The notes beneath the pieces are model-generated. The model searched no databases. It had not been told where the DNA came from and worked only from the letters and a program-made list of their open reading frames with translations. Shown piece after piece: positions 1 to 5,720 of a stretch of DNA of 14,086 nt. The number at the start of each line of letters is the position of its first letter. Positions within the stretch are counted from its first letter, which is position 1. Origin of the DNA: Patescibacteria group bacterium (GTDB taxonomy: Bacteria; Patescibacteriota; Gracilibacteria; UBA1369; PNNO01); NCBI GenBank assembly GCA_024275695.1, contig JAJRYP010000040.1:1-14086 (forward strand), written 5' to 3'. The position numbers and the translations under genes are program-made.

Positions 1-44
1 ATTTTCATGAGAAAAGTTTACCACAAGCCGCAACTTTAAAACAG

Positions 45-73
45 TTGTGTGTTATTGAAAGTGAAGGCATAAT
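45..73 (+). promoter_or_regulatory. Candidate sigma70-type promoter for the Memo-like gene
   Basis: TTGTGT at 45-50 and CATAAT at 68-73 are separated by 17 bases. The -10 box matches the consensus at five of six positions; the -35 box matches mainly in TTG. Transcription would start near position 80, so an ATG at 81 would be nearly leaderless, while the ATG at 156 would have a leader of about 75 bases. Seen in sequence only. Confidence 0.35.
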
Positions 74-80
74 TAAAAAC

Positions 81-989
81 ATGGAAAAAATAACATCTGT
101 TAGAAACGAGCGTAAAGCGAGTCTCCCGCAGGCGAAATCTTATCGCGAGCGTAGTATGAGCGTAGCGAACTCATTAATAATTCTTGGCGTGTTCTTTATG
201 GGCGCGCTCAGTTCCTGTTCATCAGAACCAATAAAACAAACAAATAAAGACAATTTAATAAAAGGAGCCGTTATACCCCATCATCTTATTGTGGATAATT
301 ATATGGACGACTTTTATTCCGAATTGGCAAACGAAGTCGATGTGAAAAGGATAATTATTTTAGCTCCGAACCATTTTCATTACGGATTTAATTACATCCA
401 AACAACAAATCATGCGGAAGGAATGACCCTTGATTTGGATTTTATTAATTATCTATATAATGAAAAAGCAATTTATATAGAGCCGAAATATTTCGATAGA
501 GAGCACAGTATCTTTGTTCATTATGATTTTCTGCAGCGTCATTTCCCGGACGCTAAAATTGTTCCGATAATTATGAAAAAATACACACCAAAAAAACTTT
601 TGGATAATTTGGCGGAATCTATTTCAAAGCGCGATTTGAAAGATACATTAATAATTTCCAGTATTGATTTTACTCATCTTGCTTCTGAAGAAATCGCTTT
701 AAAAAACGATAACAGAACAATTAAATGGCTTGCTGAATGGAGTGAAATGAAGCATTCCGACAACCAGTTTGAGAATATCCACGAACTTGCTATAAGCCCG
801 GAAAAAGAAACTAAAGATGCGGTTGCCATGGATTCACCGGAAAGTCTTTATGTGTTAACTCAATTAATGGAAACTCAAAACGCATACAATTATACTCCAT
901 GGAAAAGAACTTCCTCAGCCTCGCTTACCGGAATAACGGATCCTCTTCAGAATACAAGTCATATTTTTATGAAGTTTGAAAAGAATTAA
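81..989 (+). CDS. Memo-family (AmmeMemoRadiSam system protein B-like) predicted lipoprotein
   Basis: The mature part belongs to the Memo family (PF01875), whose fold resembles extradiol dioxygenases and LigB. Numbering from the ATG at 81 (302 aa), visible family motifs are PHH at 66-68, PNHFHYG around 96-102, EHS at 141-143, the following FPDAKIVPI strand, and SxDFTH ending at H199. A hydrophobic stretch followed by lipobox LSSC (Cys46) makes it a likely lipid-anchored extracytoplasmic protein, which is unusual because Memo proteins are normally described as cytoplasmic. The start is uncertain. The ATG at 81 gives a long basic N-terminus; the ATG at 156 gives a compact signal (Cys21) but without lysine or arginine before the hydrophobic core. 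A TTG at 45 lies inside the candidate -35 box and is unlikely. No Shine-Dalgarno is seen. The segment 108-170 looks like an inserted GC-rich repeat. The enzymatic role of the family is unsettled, so no reaction is assigned. The gene ends convergently with the amidohydrolase-like gene. Confidence 0.8.
   Translation: MEKITSVRNERKASLPQAKSYRERSMSVANSLIILGVFFMGALSSCSSEPIKQTNKDNLIKGAVIPHHLIVDNYMDDFYSELANEVDVKRIIILAPNHFHYGFNYIQTTNHAEGMTLDLDFINYLYNEKAIYIEPKYFDREHSIFVHYDFLQRHFPDAKIVPIIMKKYTPKKLLDNLAESISKRDLKDTLIISSIDFTHLASEEIALKNDNRTIKWLAEWSEMKHSDNQFENIHELAISPEKETKDAVAMDSPESLYVLTQLMETQNAYNYTPWKRTSSASLTGITDPLQNTSHIFMKFEKN
108..170. repeat. GAGCGTA-iterated GC-rich segment inside the 5' end of the Memo gene
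   Basis: GAGCGTA occurs three times in 57 bases (108-114, 147-153, 158-164), inside a stretch clearly richer in G+C than the AT-rich sequence around it. It also holds small inverted pieces such as GCGA...TCGC. In frame it encodes a low-complexity basic stretch before the hydrophobic signal segment, with no counterpart in the Memo fold. It resembles short dispersed palindromic repeats that can land in frame in genes, as in Rickettsia palindromic elements. That last point is inference by analogy. Confidence 0.4.
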
Positions 990-1909
990 AATCCGATTCC
1001 TCTAAAGTTTCCCAGATCAGAAAACATGGCTCTGAATACTTCACGAATTTTGAAAGCAACCATCTGGTTTATGTCGACAATACCGCTTTCACGTCCATGT
1101 TCCAGATCATTGTGGCTTACGAATTCAAGCCCGATGACATGTTTGTTCCGATCAGGATCCGCGTAAAGTGCGGTTGATCCTCTGTCTCCTTTAAAAGGCC
1201 CGACTCCATCCATGATAATAAGTCCGGCTTCTTCAAAAGTTTCCCTGATAATATTTGAAATTTCGGGGCTACATGATTCACCGCCATTTGTGATCATGAT
1301 TAGATCCGGCCATTCTTCGGGGAAATTTTCCCCGCGTTTTGCGGGGCCTTCATATGTATAGGCTCCTTGAGCCGTCATTTGTAATGCAAGTGCCGGCATT
1401 GTATGACAATCGAGCATAATCGCGTATCCGTGCTTTTTAAGCACATCATCCATTGCCGTCCTAACCGCTCGCCTGTAAGGATTATAGTGTTGTTCGAGGA
1501 TTTCTTGATATTCATCCGGCGTGTATGGTCTTTTTAATAAGGTGTATGGCTCTTTATCCGCTTTTTCAAGTGATTTGTGCCAAATAAGTCCGTGCGCGCG
1601 ACCTTCGTCACCTTTTCCTTCAACAGAATTTCTATCAACATCTTCTATCCCTCTATTTACATCGGTAAGTACGCGCGGGAGTTCCGTCCAAACACGAGAA
1701 TGTTTTAATTGATTGTGAAAATCGGTAATCTTTGGTACTGCTTGATCTGCTCCGGTTCGCAAAGTGCGTCTGGCGTTAATATCGGCGAAATTGTATACCT
1801 CCGCAATCGGACCTGTAAGATTCTTTGGAACTTGAATTGCGCTATGGGGCATTGAGAGCACTAAAGGTGAATCTCCTTCTTCATATCTTACGTGAGTTTC
1901 CAGAGTCAT
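986..1909 (-). CDS. N-formylglutamate amidohydrolase (FGase/HutG-like) family protein
   Basis: This 307-residue protein matches the N-formylglutamate amidohydrolase family (PF05013), zinc hydrolases that release formate from N-formylglutamate or act on related N-acyl amino acids. Visible motifs in order are SPLVLSMPHS at 14-23, LTDVNRG at about 81-87, a central helix with HYNPYRRAV, the MLDCHT motif at about 165-170, and a C-terminal segment with FVSHNDLEHGR. No signal peptide is present, so it should be cytoplasmic. No histidine-utilisation genes are nearby, so a role in histidine breakdown cannot be inferred; it may act on other N-acyl amino acids or be a relative of unknown substrate. The ATG at 1909 is the first good start after the candidate promoter at 1935-1963. 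No Shine-Dalgarno is seen. Its stop codon shares TTAA (986-989) with the stop of the convergent Memo gene. Confidence 0.85.
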   Translation of the reverse strand: MTLETHVRYEEGDSPLVLSMPHSAIQVPKNLTGPIAEVYNFADINARRTLRTGADQAVPKITDFHNQLKHSRVWTELPRVLTDVNRGIEDVDRNSVEGKGDEGRAHGLIWHKSLEKADKEPYTLLKRPYTPDEYQEILEQHYNPYRRAVRTAMDDVLKKHGYAIMLDCHTMPALALQMTAQGAYTYEGPAKRGENFPEEWPDLIMITNGGESCSPEISNIIRETFEEAGLIIMDGVGPFKGDRGSTALYADPDRNKHVIGLEFVSHNDLEHGRESGIVDINQMVAFKIREVFRAMFSDLGNFRGIGF

Positions 1910-1934
1910 GATGAAATATTAAAAGTAGGGATTT

Positions 1935-1963
1935 TTTATATCAGATAGCATGATAATATGCAA
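1935..1963 (-). promoter_or_regulatory. Candidate extended -10 promoter for the FGase-like gene
   Basis: On the minus strand, TTGCAT (1963-1958) and TATAAA (1940-1935) are 17 bases apart. TG stands one base before the -10, giving an extended -10 TGATATAAA. The start codon at 1909 follows about 25 bases after the -10. It lies back to back with the antiporter promoter. Confidence 0.45.
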
Positions 1964-1969
1964 ATAATT

Positions 1970-1996
1970 TTGAATCGAAAAAACTTCTGATATAAT
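1970..1996 (+). promoter_or_regulatory. Candidate extended -10 promoter for the antiporter gene
   Basis: TATAAT at 1991-1996 is a perfect -10, preceded by TG at 1988-1989 (extended -10, TGATATAAT). The -35 is weak: TTGAAT at 1970-1975 has a 15-base spacer, and TTTTGA at 1968-1973 has a 17-base spacer. The leader of about 30 bases has no Shine-Dalgarno sequence. Confidence 0.55.
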
Positions 1997-2032
1997 TTCC
2001 CCGCTTCGCTTATTTTTTAAAAGCAAAAATTT

Positions 2033-3178
2033 ATGGAAGATTTTCGAGCTTTGCTGATTTTAATGGTAGTTGTGTGGGCAATGGGTAAGATTTTTCGTTC
2101 CCTGAAGCTTCCCGTGATTTTTGGTGAACTTGTTGGAGGTATTATTGTCGGGCCGCTTGTACTTGGACTTGTTGATCCGGAAAGTCTTACAATTAAAGTG
2201 CTCGCGGAGCTTGGGATATTTTTCTTAATGCTTCATTCGGGACTCGAAACCGATCCTCACGAGCTTCTTAATTCAACAAAAAAAGCTCTTTTAATAGCGC
2301 TTGGAGGCGTATTGCTTCCGTTCATCGGGGGTTTTGCGGTTGCGCTTGGGTTTGGACAAACAGTGGAAGAATCACTTTTTATCGCAACGGGGCTTTCGAT
2401 AACAGCAATTGCGATTTCTGTCAGGCTCTTTAAAGACTATCGAATCAGCAAAACAACAACGGCAAACATTGCTTTGGGCGCGGCCGTGATAGACGATATT
2501 TTGGCAATGATGCTCTTCTCGGTCATTCTTAGTCTTATTGAAACGGGGGATGTTGCTCTAATGTCGGTTGTTTTGATGTTGGTTAAGACCATCGCATTTT
2601 TTGGCATTGTGATTATCGGCGGTCTTAAATTTGAAAAATATCTTGGAAAGTTTATAAGTAGCAAGAGTTTTACGGCAACGTTAATAGCCGCCTTGGCATT
2701 GGGGCTTATAGCGGAGTCAATCGGTTTGCATATTATTATCGGTGCGTTTCTTGCGGGTCTGTTTATTCGTGAAGAAATTGTCCAGGAAAATAAATTTCAT
2801 AAAATTGAAGACAGGATTTACGGAATTACTTACGGATTTTTAGGACCGATTTTCTTTACAAGCTTGGCTTTTCATTTGGATTTTACCGCTATTTATACAC
2901 GTCCCTGGTTCTTGATTGCAATTTTGATCGTTGCGATTCTGGGAAAAATTATCGGAGCCGGCGGCGCCGCCATGATTCAAAAAATTAACGCCAAACAGGC
3001 TGCAATCATAGGGCTTGCCATGAACAGTCGCGGAGCGGTTGAGCTTATTATCGCCACGGTTGGTGTTCAACAAGGAATTATTGATAACGATGTTTTTTCG
3101 ATCCTTATTATAATGGCATTTATTACAACATTGTTCTCTATCTTTGCTTTGAAACCGTTGGCAAAATATGCGAGATGA
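2033..3178 (+). CDS. CPA2-family Na+(K+)/H+ antiporter (NapA/KefB-like membrane domain)
   Basis: This 381-residue, very hydrophobic protein has about 12-13 membrane segments and the Kef/NapA-type exchanger fold (PF00999). It would exchange protons for Na+ or K+ at the cytoplasmic membrane. The key residues are present: the paired aspartates D154-D155 in AAVIDDILAM, which mark electrogenic CPA2 exchangers, and K305 in ILGKIIGA, at the place of the ion-bridge lysine of Thermus NapA. MNSRGAVELI near 330-339 is the conserved late-helix motif. The C-terminal TrkA-N/RCK domain of KefB/KefC is absent, so it is a bare transporter and not a glutathione-gated K+ efflux channel. Whether it carries Na+ or K+ cannot be told from sequence. 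Its stop TGA overlaps an ATG at 3175 (ATGA), which would couple it to the small ORF downstream. Confidence 0.92.
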   Translation: MEDFRALLILMVVVWAMGKIFRSLKLPVIFGELVGGIIVGPLVLGLVDPESLTIKVLAELGIFFLMLHSGLETDPHELLNSTKKALLIALGGVLLPFIGGFAVALGFGQTVEESLFIATGLSITAIAISVRLFKDYRISKTTTANIALGAAVIDDILAMMLFSVILSLIETGDVALMSVVLMLVKTIAFFGIVIIGGLKFEKYLGKFISSKSFTATLIAALALGLIAESIGLHIIIGAFLAGLFIREEIVQENKFHKIEDRIYGITYGFLGPIFFTSLAFHLDFTAIYTRPWFLIAILIVAILGKIIGAGGAAMIQKINAKQAAIIGLAMNSRGAVELIIATVGVQQGIIDNDVFSILIIMAFITTLFSIFALKPLAKYAR

Positions 3179-3339
3179 TTTTAAATTTGTGCTTGGCGAG
3201 TGAGTGGTTTTTTGCTGTTCCCGAATTTATTTTATACATAAAAGGTGAGTATACCCTCACCATTGATTTTGTCATCTCGAAATTTGTTGCTGATCTTGAA
3301 TCTCCATCTGAAATAAGCGAAAATAAAGGTGAAGCTTAA
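3175..3339 (+). CDS. Possible 54-codon small ORF coupled to the antiporter gene
   Basis: An ATG at 3175 overlaps the antiporter stop as ATGA, the usual layout for translational coupling, and opens a frame of 54 codons to TAA at 3337-3339. The peptide has a hydrophobic first half (FFAVPEFILYI), then KGEYTLTIDFVISKFVADL and an acidic, serine-rich tail. It is in the same frame as the HNH gene, which starts only three codons after the TAA, so it could be a leader ORF or a split-off 5' part of that gene. I do not recognise the peptide. Against it: a promoter-like -10 and the GGTGAG palindrome lie inside it and explain the sequence conservation at DNA level. For it: compared with the 7342-7375 copy, three of the differences fall at third codon positions of KGEYxLTI(D/E). 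Coding status is open. Confidence 0.35.
   Translation: MILNLCLASEWFFAVPEFILYIKGEYTLTIDFVISKFVADLESPSEISENKGEA
3212..3238 (+). promoter_or_regulatory. Candidate promoter upstream of the HNH gene
   Basis: TATACA at 3233-3238 is the clearer element and matches the -10 TATACT found at the same place relative to the second palindrome copy. The -35 is poor (TTGCTG at 3212-3217, spacer 15). Transcription would begin inside the palindrome and give a leader of about 100 bases before the HNH start at 3349. Confidence 0.4.
3244..3261. promoter_or_regulatory. GGTGAG-N6-CTCACC palindrome, copy 1 (putative operator)
   Basis: The 18-base sequence GGTGAGTATACCCTCACC has perfect 6-base arms around a 6-base centre. 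It lies 5 bases after the -10 TATACA, so a bound protein would block initiation or early elongation. The surrounding block 3232-3266 aligns with 7342-7375 at about 28 of 35 positions. As RNA it could also form a 6-bp hairpin at the 5' end of the transcript. The regulator is unknown. Confidence 0.6.
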
Positions 3340-3348
3340 CTCGAAAAT

Positions 3349-4212
3349 ATGAATAGAAATGACGATTTGCACGAAAAATTTGTTGAATACGGGTGTAACG
3401 CAAAAAAGTGGATGCGAAAGTGTGTTTTGTTGCTTCCCGAAATTGAACGTCGGCGAATTTGGAAGAAAAAAGGGTTTGGTAGTATTTACGAATATGCCGC
3501 GAAGTTGGCCGGAATGAGTCGATATACCGTTAATGAAGCGCTAAGGGTTTTAAAGAAAGTTGAAGACAAGCCCGACTTACAAAAAGTAATTGAAGAAAAA
3601 GGAATCAATTGCGTTAAGCCGGTTGTAACAATTGCCACTCCCGAGACACAGGAATTTTGGGCGGACAAAGCAAGGACAATGTCAAAAAGTGAGGCGGAAA
3701 CATATACAAGAGAGTGGCGCAAGCAAGACGGGCTTCCCGGGAAGCCCGAAAAAGTTAAAATCGAAATTGAGCTGAATCCCGAAATAGCGCAACAATTGGA
3801 GAAATTAAAAGGATCTGGCGACTGGAACAACTTAATGAAAGAATTTCTCGAAATGCGCGAAAAGCAACTCGAACAAGAAAAACCGGAAAAAGTTGAAACG
3901 CAATCGCGACATATTCCGGCAAAAATAGAAAAGTACGTTATTAAAAGATCTCGCGAAACTTGCGAATATCCCGGATGCCGCAAACCTTACGAGATCTTGC
4001 ATCACACGCGTCGATTCGCGCTTTATAAGGAGCACGATCCGGACAAGATTTTCGCGTTATGCAAAGGTCATGAACGACTTTTTCATCAGGGACTTGTTGA
4101 AGACGAACATAAAGCGCCCGGATTTTGGAGAATACGCGAGGTGCCCGACAAAAAGGACCCGAAATTTAAAATCGACCTTAAAGTGATGCGATTTAGAAGT
4201 GGATTTACATGA
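3349..4212 (+). CDS. HNH endonuclease-like protein with DUF222-like N-terminal region
   Basis: This 287-residue soluble protein ends in an HNH nuclease-type zinc domain (about 195-250). The motif set is CEYPGC (C205, C210), LHH (H218-H219), CKGH (C238, H241) and FH (H246). This is the usual arrangement of two CxxC/CxxH-like zinc pairs around the catalytic His, and would support nicking or cutting of DNA. The N-terminal half carries a helix-turn-helix-like stretch (SIYEYAAKLAGMSRYTVNEAL, about 45-65) and then helices resembling the region before the HNH domain in DUF222-type proteins. Residues 130-185 are highly charged and probably form a helical linker. No methylase or other restriction partner is nearby, so a restriction role is not supported; mobile-element, competence or repair roles remain possible. 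The ATG at 3349 follows an in-frame TAA at 3337-3339. No Shine-Dalgarno is seen. It shares its upstream palindrome with the DUF763 gene. Confidence 0.75.
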   Translation: MNRNDDLHEKFVEYGCNAKKWMRKCVLLLPEIERRRIWKKKGFGSIYEYAAKLAGMSRYTVNEALRVLKKVEDKPDLQKVIEEKGINCVKPVVTIATPETQEFWADKARTMSKSEAETYTREWRKQDGLPGKPEKVKIEIELNPEIAQQLEKLKGSGDWNNLMKEFLEMREKQLEQEKPEKVETQSRHIPAKIEKYVIKRSRETCEYPGCRKPYEILHHTRRFALYKEHDPDKIFALCKGHERLFHQGLVEDEHKAPGFWRIREVPDKKDPKFKIDLKVMRFRSGFT

Positions 4213-4258
4213 TATTGATTACTTTGTAAACTACTCCAAGACTAAAAACCTCTCTCTA

Positions 4259-4276
4259 AAACGATTTTCATCGTTT
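4259..4276 (+). repeat. Perfect 7-bp hairpin after the HNH gene
   Basis: AAACGAT and ATCGTTT form a 7-bp stem around a TTTC loop, about 47 bases after the HNH stop. It is followed by CCCC and not by a T-run, so it is a weak candidate for an intrinsic terminator. It may be part of a termination or 3'-end processing region together with the hairpin at 4303-4323. Confidence 0.35.
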
Positions 4277-4302
4277 CCCCGTAAAAATTTCGGAAAAATC
4301 GG

Positions 4303-4323
4303 GATCTTTTTAGATAAAAGATC
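4303..4323. repeat. Perfect 8-bp AT-rich inverted repeat (possible terminator-like hairpin)
   Basis: GATCTTTT and AAAAGATC form a perfect 8-bp stem around a 5-base loop (TAGAT). It lies between the HNH gene and the C39-like gene, 27 bases before the promoter candidate at 4350. No U-tract follows on the plus strand. Its function is unknown: it could insulate the two transcription units or bind a dimeric protein. Confidence 0.35.
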
Positions 4324-4349
4324 ACCATCTTCATAAGTTGGCATCATGC

Positions 4350-4379
4350 TTGGTCCAAACATTTTGAAAATGGTATCAT
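4350..4379 (+). promoter_or_regulatory. Candidate extended -10 promoter for the peptidase/cyclophilin pair
   Basis: TTGGTC at 4350-4355 and TATCAT at 4374-4379 are 18 bases apart, and TGG directly precedes the -10 (extended -10). The ATG at 4404 would follow a leader of about 18 bases without a Shine-Dalgarno sequence. Confidence 0.45.
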
Positions 4380-4403
4380 GACAGTACTTAAAAATTGAGA
4401 GTC

Positions 4404-5024
4404 ATGTATAAACGAATAATTTTACTATTATTGGCTGTGAGTTTGATTATTCTTGCAAGTGGATGTCAAGCGGGTGCGTATGAGCCACATCCCTTTGTTC
4501 AACAAATTGCAAAAAAAATCACTCCTCTCGATTATCAAGAAATTCTCGAAACCGGAGTTAAGCCGGCACTGGATCCCGGATTCGATTTTCCAATTTCGTA
4601 TCAATATGAAAATGGATGTTTTGCCTTTGCGGTTAATCATATTCTTGAATATAAATTCAATAAAAAATTGGATTTATACGAAGCTGAAAAAATTATTAAA
4701 AAACCGCGATACGTACTTTGGGATGTTGATTATATTACAGCTTTTTTAAATGAATACGACATTGAAATGATTTGGTATAAAGACGCGGAAACATTTTTCA
4801 AATTACTTGAGGAAGGGGAGCCGATTGTTATGCAATATCCTTACAAGGTCCCGGGAGACAGATATATTGGACATCTTGTAGCGGTCTATTCTTTTGATAA
4901 TGAAGGTGTTTGGGTGTCGGATTCAATAAGTGGAAAACATATTCGTATTGAGTATCCTTTAGTGTTTAACCGTTCAAACAAATATACAAGATATGGATTT
5001 GCAACTGTATTGCTTGATGAGTAA
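4404..5024 (+). CDS. C39-like (papain-fold) cysteine peptidase lipoprotein
   Basis: The 206-residue product starts with a lipoprotein signal (basic MYKR, hydrophobic core, lipobox LASGC, Cys21), so it should be anchored on the outer face of the cytoplasmic membrane. The mature part has the C39-like peptidase pattern (compare PF13529). An oxyanion-hole Gln67 and nucleophile Cys72 lie in YQYENGCFAFAV, His157 in GHLVAV, and Asp173 in VSDS. Spacing fits a compact domain of about 150 residues. Unlike bacteriocin-processing C39 domains, it is not fused to an ABC transporter. Substrates are unknown; cell-surface protein or peptide cleavage is the likely role. The ATG at 4404 was chosen over a TTG at 4395 because it begins directly with a standard n-region and fits the promoter at 4350-4379. 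A cyclophilin lipoprotein follows after 29 bases, probably in the same transcript. Confidence 0.75.
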   Translation: MYKRIILLLLAVSLIILASGCQAGAYEPHPFVQQIAKKITPLDYQEILETGVKPALDPGFDFPISYQYENGCFAFAVNHILEYKFNKKLDLYEAEKIIKKPRYVLWDVDYITAFLNEYDIEMIWYKDAETFFKLLEEGEPIVMQYPYKVPGDRYIGHLVAVYSFDNEGVWVSDSISGKHIRIEYPLVFNRSNKYTRYGFATVLLDE

Positions 5025-5053
5025 AATTAATATTGAAAATTAACTTAAATTAT

Positions 5054-5617
5054 ATGAAAAAAACAGCTGTTATACTTTTACTAACGCTATTTTTAACAGG
5101 ATGTAACCAACCCGCCATGACAGATGTCGACACAAAGCAAGACGCGCAACCAAACAGAATTGCCGTAATAGAAACAAATTTAGGGACAATGGAAATCGAA
5201 TTATTTGAAAAAAGGGCACCAATTACAACAAAAAACTTTATTGATTTGGCCGAGAAAGGATATTATGACGGACTTAAATTTCATCGCGTTATTGAAGATT
5301 TTATGATTCAGGGCGGTGACCCAAACGGTGACGGATCGGGCGGTCCGGGCTATACGATTCCCGATGAATTCCATTTGCAACTTAAGCATGACAAAGCCGG
5401 GATTTTATCTATGGCAAACAGAGGGCCGAATACCGGAGGAAGTCAGTTTTTTATTACTTTAAAAGCCACTCCGCATTTGGATGGTAAACATGCGGTGTTT
5501 GGAGAACTTGTTAAAGGAACGGATATCCTTGAGAAAATTGGTGGTGTAGAAACTGACGCGATGGATAGACCGATTGAGCCGGTTATTATGGAAAGAGTTA
5601 CGATTAAGAGTAGTTAG
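5054..5617 (+). CDS. Cyclophilin-type peptidyl-prolyl cis-trans isomerase, lipoprotein
   Basis: The 187-residue product has a lipoprotein signal (MKK, hydrophobic core, lipobox FLTGC, Cys17), a linker of about 18 residues, and then a complete cyclophilin domain (PF00160, about 36-187) that catalyses cis-trans isomerisation of Xaa-Pro bonds. Catalytic and binding positions are visible: R78, F83 and Q86 in FHRVIEDFMIQGGDP, the SQFFITL strand around 130-136, and HLDGKHAVFG at 141-150. Histidine stands where human CypA has Trp121, a change common in bacterial cyclophilins and linked to low cyclosporin sensitivity. It should act outside the membrane on translocated proteins. The ATG at 5054 is preferred to the TTG at 5033, which would put extra polar residues before the signal. 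It follows the C39-like gene closely. Confidence 0.93.
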   Translation: MKKTAVILLLTLFLTGCNQPAMTDVDTKQDAQPNRIAVIETNLGTMEIELFEKRAPITTKNFIDLAEKGYYDGLKFHRVIEDFMIQGGDPNGDGSGGPGYTIPDEFHLQLKHDKAGILSMANRGPNTGGSQFFITLKATPHLDGKHAVFGELVKGTDILEKIGGVETDAMDRPIEPVIMERVTIKSS

Positions 5618-5641
5618 TATTCGCACCAAAAGTCCATGCTA

Positions 5642-5671
5642 AAGCCAATTCTCTTTGAAGTACCCGGTACT
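5642..5671. repeat. Direct repeat copy 1 with AGTACCCGGTACT palindrome
   Basis: The 30-base unit begins AAGCCAATTC and ends in AGTACCCGGTACT, which has 6-base arms around a single C. A second copy starts exactly 50 bases later. It lies between the convergent cyclophilin and folA genes. There is no T-run beside it, so it is not a standard intrinsic terminator. Confidence 0.5.
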
Positions 5672-5691
5672 CGTTAAGAAATGGCCTATAT

Positions 5692-5720
5692 AAGCCAATT
5701 CACATTTAGTACTCGGTACT
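5692..5720. repeat. Direct repeat copy 2 with AGTACTCGGTACT palindrome
   Basis: This 29-base unit starts with the same AAGCCAATTC and ends in AGTACTCGGTACT, a 5-base-arm palindrome with a 3-base centre. Its last two bases reach into the folA stop codon (5719-5721), so the element is transcribed with folA. Confidence 0.5.

Noticed and set aside
45..80. TTG at 45 as the start of the Memo gene
   Set aside because: It lies inside the candidate -35 box and adds residues of no recognisable role; the ATGs at 81 and 156 are better.
2033..3178. KefB/KefC glutathione-gated potassium efflux protein
   Set aside because: No TrkA-N/RCK domain or gating sites follow the membrane domain; DD and the NapA-like lysine point to a plain CPA2 exchanger.
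3486..3983. 165-codon minus-strand ORF antisense to the HNH gene
   Set aside because: The plus-strand frame encodes a recognisable HNH protein; the antisense frame is a cysteine/serine/phenylalanine-rich shadow.
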